From Eutrophocola sp964503965 (GTDB lineage Bacteria; Pseudomonadota; Gammaproteobacteria; Pseudomonadales; Pseudohongiellaceae), in assembly GCA_964503965.1 (NCBI GenBank), contig CAZDCK010000007.1, forward strand, positions 47,688 through 111,687: a stretch of 64,000 bases of DNA, written 5' to 3'. A program made the translations under genes and the position numbers. Below the pieces are notes generated by a model that saw nothing but the letters and a program-made list of their open reading frames with translations, had not been told where the DNA came from and did no database searches. Within the stretch, counting starts at the first letter, position 1. Every line of letters begins with the position of its first letter. Below, in pieces: positions 61,173 through 64,000 of this stretch.

Positions 61173-63035
61173 ATGGCTCAGAAAGACTCCAACGACAATG
61201 TGCTGGAAGACCAGGTTTTCGACCACAGGAACTTCCTCAAACATACCAGTACCCGTCCCGGCGTATACCGTATGCTCGATGAACAGGGGGAAGTATTGTA
61301 TGTGGGTAAGGCAAAAAACCTGAAAAAACGACTTGGAAATTATTTTCGTGGTTCGGGCCTGGACAACAAGACACTGGCACTGGTCAGTCGAATCAATGAC
61401 ATAGAAATCACCATCACCAGCAGTGAAACGGAAGCGCTGCTGCTTGAGCAAAACCTGATCAAGGAAAAGCGACCGCCCTACAATATTTTGCTCAGGGACG
61501 ATAAATCCTACCCCTATATATTCCTGTCTACCCAGGATGACTATCCAAGACTGGCCTTTCATCGTGGGGCGAAAAAGATCAAAGGACGATATTTCGGTCC
61601 ATTTCCCAGCGCCAGTGCTGTTAGAGAGAGCCTGGCTCTTCTGCAAAAAATATTTCATGTCAGGCAATGTGAAGATTCCTATTTCCGCAATCGCACACGG
61701 CCCTGTCTTCAATACCAGATAAAACGCTGTTCCGGACCCTGTGTAAATCTGACCACGCCTGAAGACTATGCCGATGATGTTCGTCACTCTGTCATGTTTC
61801 TGGAAGGCCACAATGACCAGATACGCAGTGAACTGACCAGGAAAATGGAGACTCTTTCGGAAAATCTGCGTTTTGAAGAGGCCTCTGTAGTCAGGGATCA
61901 AATCAGGGATTTGAGAGTCGTTCAGGAAAATCAGTATGTATCGGGTGAAAAAGGCGATGTGGATGTTATCGCCATGGCCCAGGATGCTGGAGCTGTTTGC
62001 CTGCATATCATTTTTATCCGGGCAGGCAGGATTCTTGGCTCCAAGAATTACTATCCCCGTTTTGTCCTTGAGAAGGAGCCTGGCGAGATTTTCAGGGCCT
62101 TTATTGCTCAATACTATCTACAGGATACCCATCGACAGAACCTGCCGCGGGAAATAGTCTGTAATCATACTCCGGAGGAGGTTCAGGATCTGTCTGATGC
62201 CTTGTCATATCTTGCGGAGAGAAAAGTCAGCATCAAGTCACGGGTCAGGGGTCATCGTGCCAAGTGGCTGGATCTTGCTGCGGTTAATGCCGGTCACGGG
62301 CTGATGAGCAAACTTAACAGCAAGCGCAGTATGCAACAGCGAATGAGTGCTCTCCAGGTGGCCCTGGGCCTTGAATCCCCACCATTGCGCATGGAATGTT
62401 TTGACATCAGTCACAGTGCCGGAGAAGCCACTGTGGCCTCATGTGTGGTCTTTGACCAGAACGGACCGCTTAAATCTGATTATCGACGGTTCAATATCGA
62501 GAATATAACGCCGGGTGATGATTATGCCGCCATGGAGCAGGCTCTTAAACGTCGTTATACACGTCTGAAACAGGGGGAAGCCAGAATGCCCGATATACTG
62601 GTCATAGATGGCGGGTTGGGGCAGCTTGGACAGGCAGAAAAGGTCCTGGGGGCCCTTGAAGTCAATGGCGTCCTGCTGCTGGGAATTGCCAAGGGCATTA
62701 GCCGTAAGGCAGGACAGGAAACGCTTATACTCGGCGGGTCCCACAAGGAGGTTGCCTTGCCCGCTGAATCACCGGCACTTCATCTGCTGCAACACATTCG
62801 GGATGAATCCCATCGTTTTGCTATTACGGCACATCGCCAGCGTCGCGGAAAGAAAAGGACTGCTTCCTTTCTTGACGAGATCCCGGGCATAGGGCCGGCC
62901 AAGCGGCGGGAGCTGATTCGGTATTTCGGTGGGCAGCAAGAAATTCGCCGGGCCAGCCTGCAGGAACTCCAGAAAGTGTCTGGTATCAGCAGGGCGCTTG
63001 CCGAGGATATCTATGAATACCTGCATGCCTCCTGA
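61173..63035 (+). CDS. uvrC: UvrABC excinuclease subunit C
   Basis: UvrC makes the two incisions of nucleotide excision repair. The 620-aa product has the GIY-YIG nuclease domain (Gly30-Val-Tyr32 and Tyr43-Val-Gly45), the UVR motif (about 205-240), the RNase H-like C-terminal nuclease with ECFDISH and VIDGGLGQL, and a final helix-hairpin-helix pair (IPGIGPAKRREL). Length is about 610 aa in relatives. The large antisense frame inside it is a shadow. Confidence 0.97.
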   Translation: MAQKDSNDNVLEDQVFDHRNFLKHTSTRPGVYRMLDEQGEVLYVGKAKNLKKRLGNYFRGSGLDNKTLALVSRINDIEITITSSETEALLLEQNLIKEKRPPYNILLRDDKSYPYIFLSTQDDYPRLAFHRGAKKIKGRYFGPFPSASAVRESLALLQKIFHVRQCEDSYFRNRTRPCLQYQIKRCSGPCVNLTTPEDYADDVRHSVMFLEGHNDQIRSELTRKMETLSENLRFEEASVVRDQIRDLRVVQENQYVSGEKGDVDVIAMAQDAGAVCLHIIFIRAGRILGSKNYYPRFVLEKEPGEIFRAFIAQYYLQDTHRQNLPREIVCNHTPEEVQDLSDALSYLAERKVSIKSRVRGHRAKWLDLAAVNAGHGLMSKLNSKRSMQQRMSALQVALGLESPPLRMECFDISHSAGEATVASCVVFDQNGPLKSDYRRFNIENITPGDDYAAMEQALKRRYTRLKQGEARMPDILVIDGGLGQLGQAEKVLGALEVNGVLLLGIAKGISRKAGQETLILGGSHKEVALPAESPALHLLQHIRDESHRFAITAHRQRRGKKRTASFLDEIPGIGPAKRRELIRYFGGQQEIRRASLQELQKVSGISRALAEDIYEYLHAS

Positions 63036-63089
63036 GTCGCATCCAAAGTAATTCTGCAGCTTTTCGCACATCTCCGGTACAATAAGGAC

Positions 63090-63647
63090 ATGAATATCGC
63101 CAACTTCATGACTCTGCTGCGCATTCTGGCAATTCCTGTCTTTATAGCCGTCTATTATGCAGATTTCACAGGTCATTACCTGGCATCGTCCCTTATTTTC
63201 ATTCTTGCTTGCATTACAGACTGGCTTGATGGCTATCTGGCGCGCAAACTGGATATGTGCACCCCTTTCGGCGCATTCCTGGATCCCGTCGCCGACAAGA
63301 TTCTCGTTACGGTGGCGCTGGTTATGCTGGCTGCAAACTACGCCACCCCCTGGTTTGTCATACCGGCAGCCATCATGGTGGCCCGGGAAGTCCTTATTTC
63401 CGCCTTACGTGAATGGATGGCAGAGCAGAACCAGCGTAATGTTGTGGCAGTTGGCTGGATTGGCAAGGTGAAAACCACCATGCAGATGATCGCCATAATA
63501 GTGCTGCTTGCCAGCGATCCGGCCGGCTCGTCATGGTTCTGGGGAACAGGTTTTGCTCTTATTTACGTGGCTGCTATTCTGACGCTTTGGTCAATGATCC
63601 AGTACCTGAAAAGTGCCTGGTCAGTTCTGGGTGCCGAGTTGAAATAA
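63090..63647 (+). CDS. pgsA: CDP-diacylglycerol-glycerol-3-phosphate 3-phosphatidyltransferase
   Basis: PgsA makes phosphatidylglycerol phosphate, the committed step to phosphatidylglycerol and cardiolipin. The 185-aa product has about four or five membrane helices and the full CDP-alcohol motif: Asp47-Gly48-x2-Ala51-Arg52-x8-Gly61-x3-Asp65-x3-Asp69. It follows uvrC by 54 nt, the usual uvrC-pgsA pairing. Confidence 0.96.
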   Translation: MNIANFMTLLRILAIPVFIAVYYADFTGHYLASSLIFILACITDWLDGYLARKLDMCTPFGAFLDPVADKILVTVALVMLAANYATPWFVIPAAIMVAREVLISALREWMAEQNQRNVVAVGWIGKVKTTMQMIAIIVLLASDPAGSSWFWGTGFALIYVAAILTLWSMIQYLKSAWSVLGAELK

Positions 63648-63947
63648 CCTGTGTTGAGAGGGTATTCGCTGATCATTAAAAAAGTAGATCTAAGCCTCTG
63701 ATTACTCTTGACTTGTGCCGCAGTCTGATTAGAATAGCCACCTCTTTGAAACACCCTGTTTCACTAGTGAATCGGGTAACGTCCACAAGACCGGAAATTG
63801 CGAAATTCGAGGACTTGTGAAAGGCCAAAGAGCCTGAAATATTGGAACTCTGGCCGGGACTTTAGCGAACTGAACTTTCTGTTTATGACAGAAAGTATGG
63901 TGAAAGTTGAGTAGATAAGTCCTGAGCAAAGAGACAATTTGGCAAAT
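63648..63947 (+). other. 300-nt pgsA-tRNA gap with structured RNA leader
   Basis: No protein gene is seen. Downstream of the promoter at 63708-63735 lie four non-overlapping stems: TGAAACA/TGTTTCA (63747-63763), CACAAG/CTTGTG (63784-63789, 63814-63819), GGCCA..GAG/CTCTGGCC (63823-63832, 63848-63855, with an AA bulge) and ACTTTCTGT/ACAGAAAGT (63874-63882, 63888-63896). Four GGA triplets lie in the predicted unpaired parts. It would be released from the tRNA by RNase P. It may be a leader or a small RNA. Confidence 0.45.
63708..63735 (+). promoter_or_regulatory. strong promoter for the tRNA-Gly transcript
   Basis: TTGACT (63708-63713) and TAGAAT (63730-63735) are 16 bp apart, each matching 5 of 6 consensus positions. 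The predicted start near 63742 is about 205 nt upstream of the tRNA. Confidence 0.65.

Positions 63948-64000
<53 letters not shown>

Noticed and set aside
61125..62111. 328-codon open frame antisense to uvrC
   Set aside because: It lies opposite the conserved UvrC sequence, has no recognisable domain or ribosome site, and is explained as a shadow of uvrC codon usage.

Overview
The window reads as a stretch of a gammaproteobacterial core chromosome, most like the Pseudomonadales/Cellvibrionales side of the class. The gene orders tig-clpP-clpX-lon-hupB-ppiD, gloB-methyltransferase-rnhA-dnaQ, mfd-GAPDH-apbE-sthA, lolCDE-comEC-exbB-exbD-(msbA)-lpxK-ycaR-kdsB-PTP-murB and uvrC-pgsA-tRNA-Gly all recall Pseudomonas aeruginosa blocks (from memory, not searched). 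Other class markers are a nuoC-nuoD fusion, a DUF934-cysI pair, an MTIP-type mtnP and CsiV. I see 53 protein genes, one truncated tRNA gene and no pseudogenes.

Layout. 0.35-9.1 kb: protein folding and quality control (trigger factor, ClpXP, Lon, HU, PpiD). 9.3-14.4 kb: an oligopeptide ABC transporter with lipoprotein binding protein and fused OppDF ATPase. 14.4-17.3 kb: gloB (minus strand), a SAM methyltransferase, rnhA and dnaQ. 17.4-20.0 kb: nhaD and sohB. 20.0-24.6 kb: sulfite reductase (cysI plus DUF934, minus strand) divergent from nfuA-mtnP, then csiV. 24.6-32.3 kb: mfd (minus strand) divergent from a long GAPDH, apbE and sthA. 32.7-47.8 kb: a complete 13-gene nuo operon for respiratory complex I. 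48.2-48.9 kb: a lone small serine recombinase. 48.9-61.1 kb: envelope genes (LolCDE lipoprotein export, ComEC, ExbBD, MsbA, LpxK, KdsB, LMW phosphatase, MurB). 61.2-64.0 kb: uvrC, pgsA and the first 53 nt of tRNA-Gly(GCC).

Genes are densely packed. Many start codons overlap the preceding stop, and three convergent pairs are 4-7 nt apart without a visible terminator. Clear intrinsic terminators follow hupB, ppiD and nhaD. Good sigma70-type promoters precede lon, hupB, nhaD, the GAPDH gene, the recombinase and tRNA-Gly. At least 14 of the 53 genes appear to start with GTG or TTG.

I find no clear new multi-gene system: no CRISPR, prophage, IS element or defence island. The features most worth a second look are non-coding: a roughly 205-nt leader with four successive stems between a strong promoter and tRNA-Gly, a hupB leader with two crossing long pairings, and a palindrome over the -10 box of the orphan recombinase. 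Two gene-content points also stand out: the recombinase with substituted active-site positions, and the GAPDH-apbE-sthA block that lacks the Nqr genes I would expect beside it.
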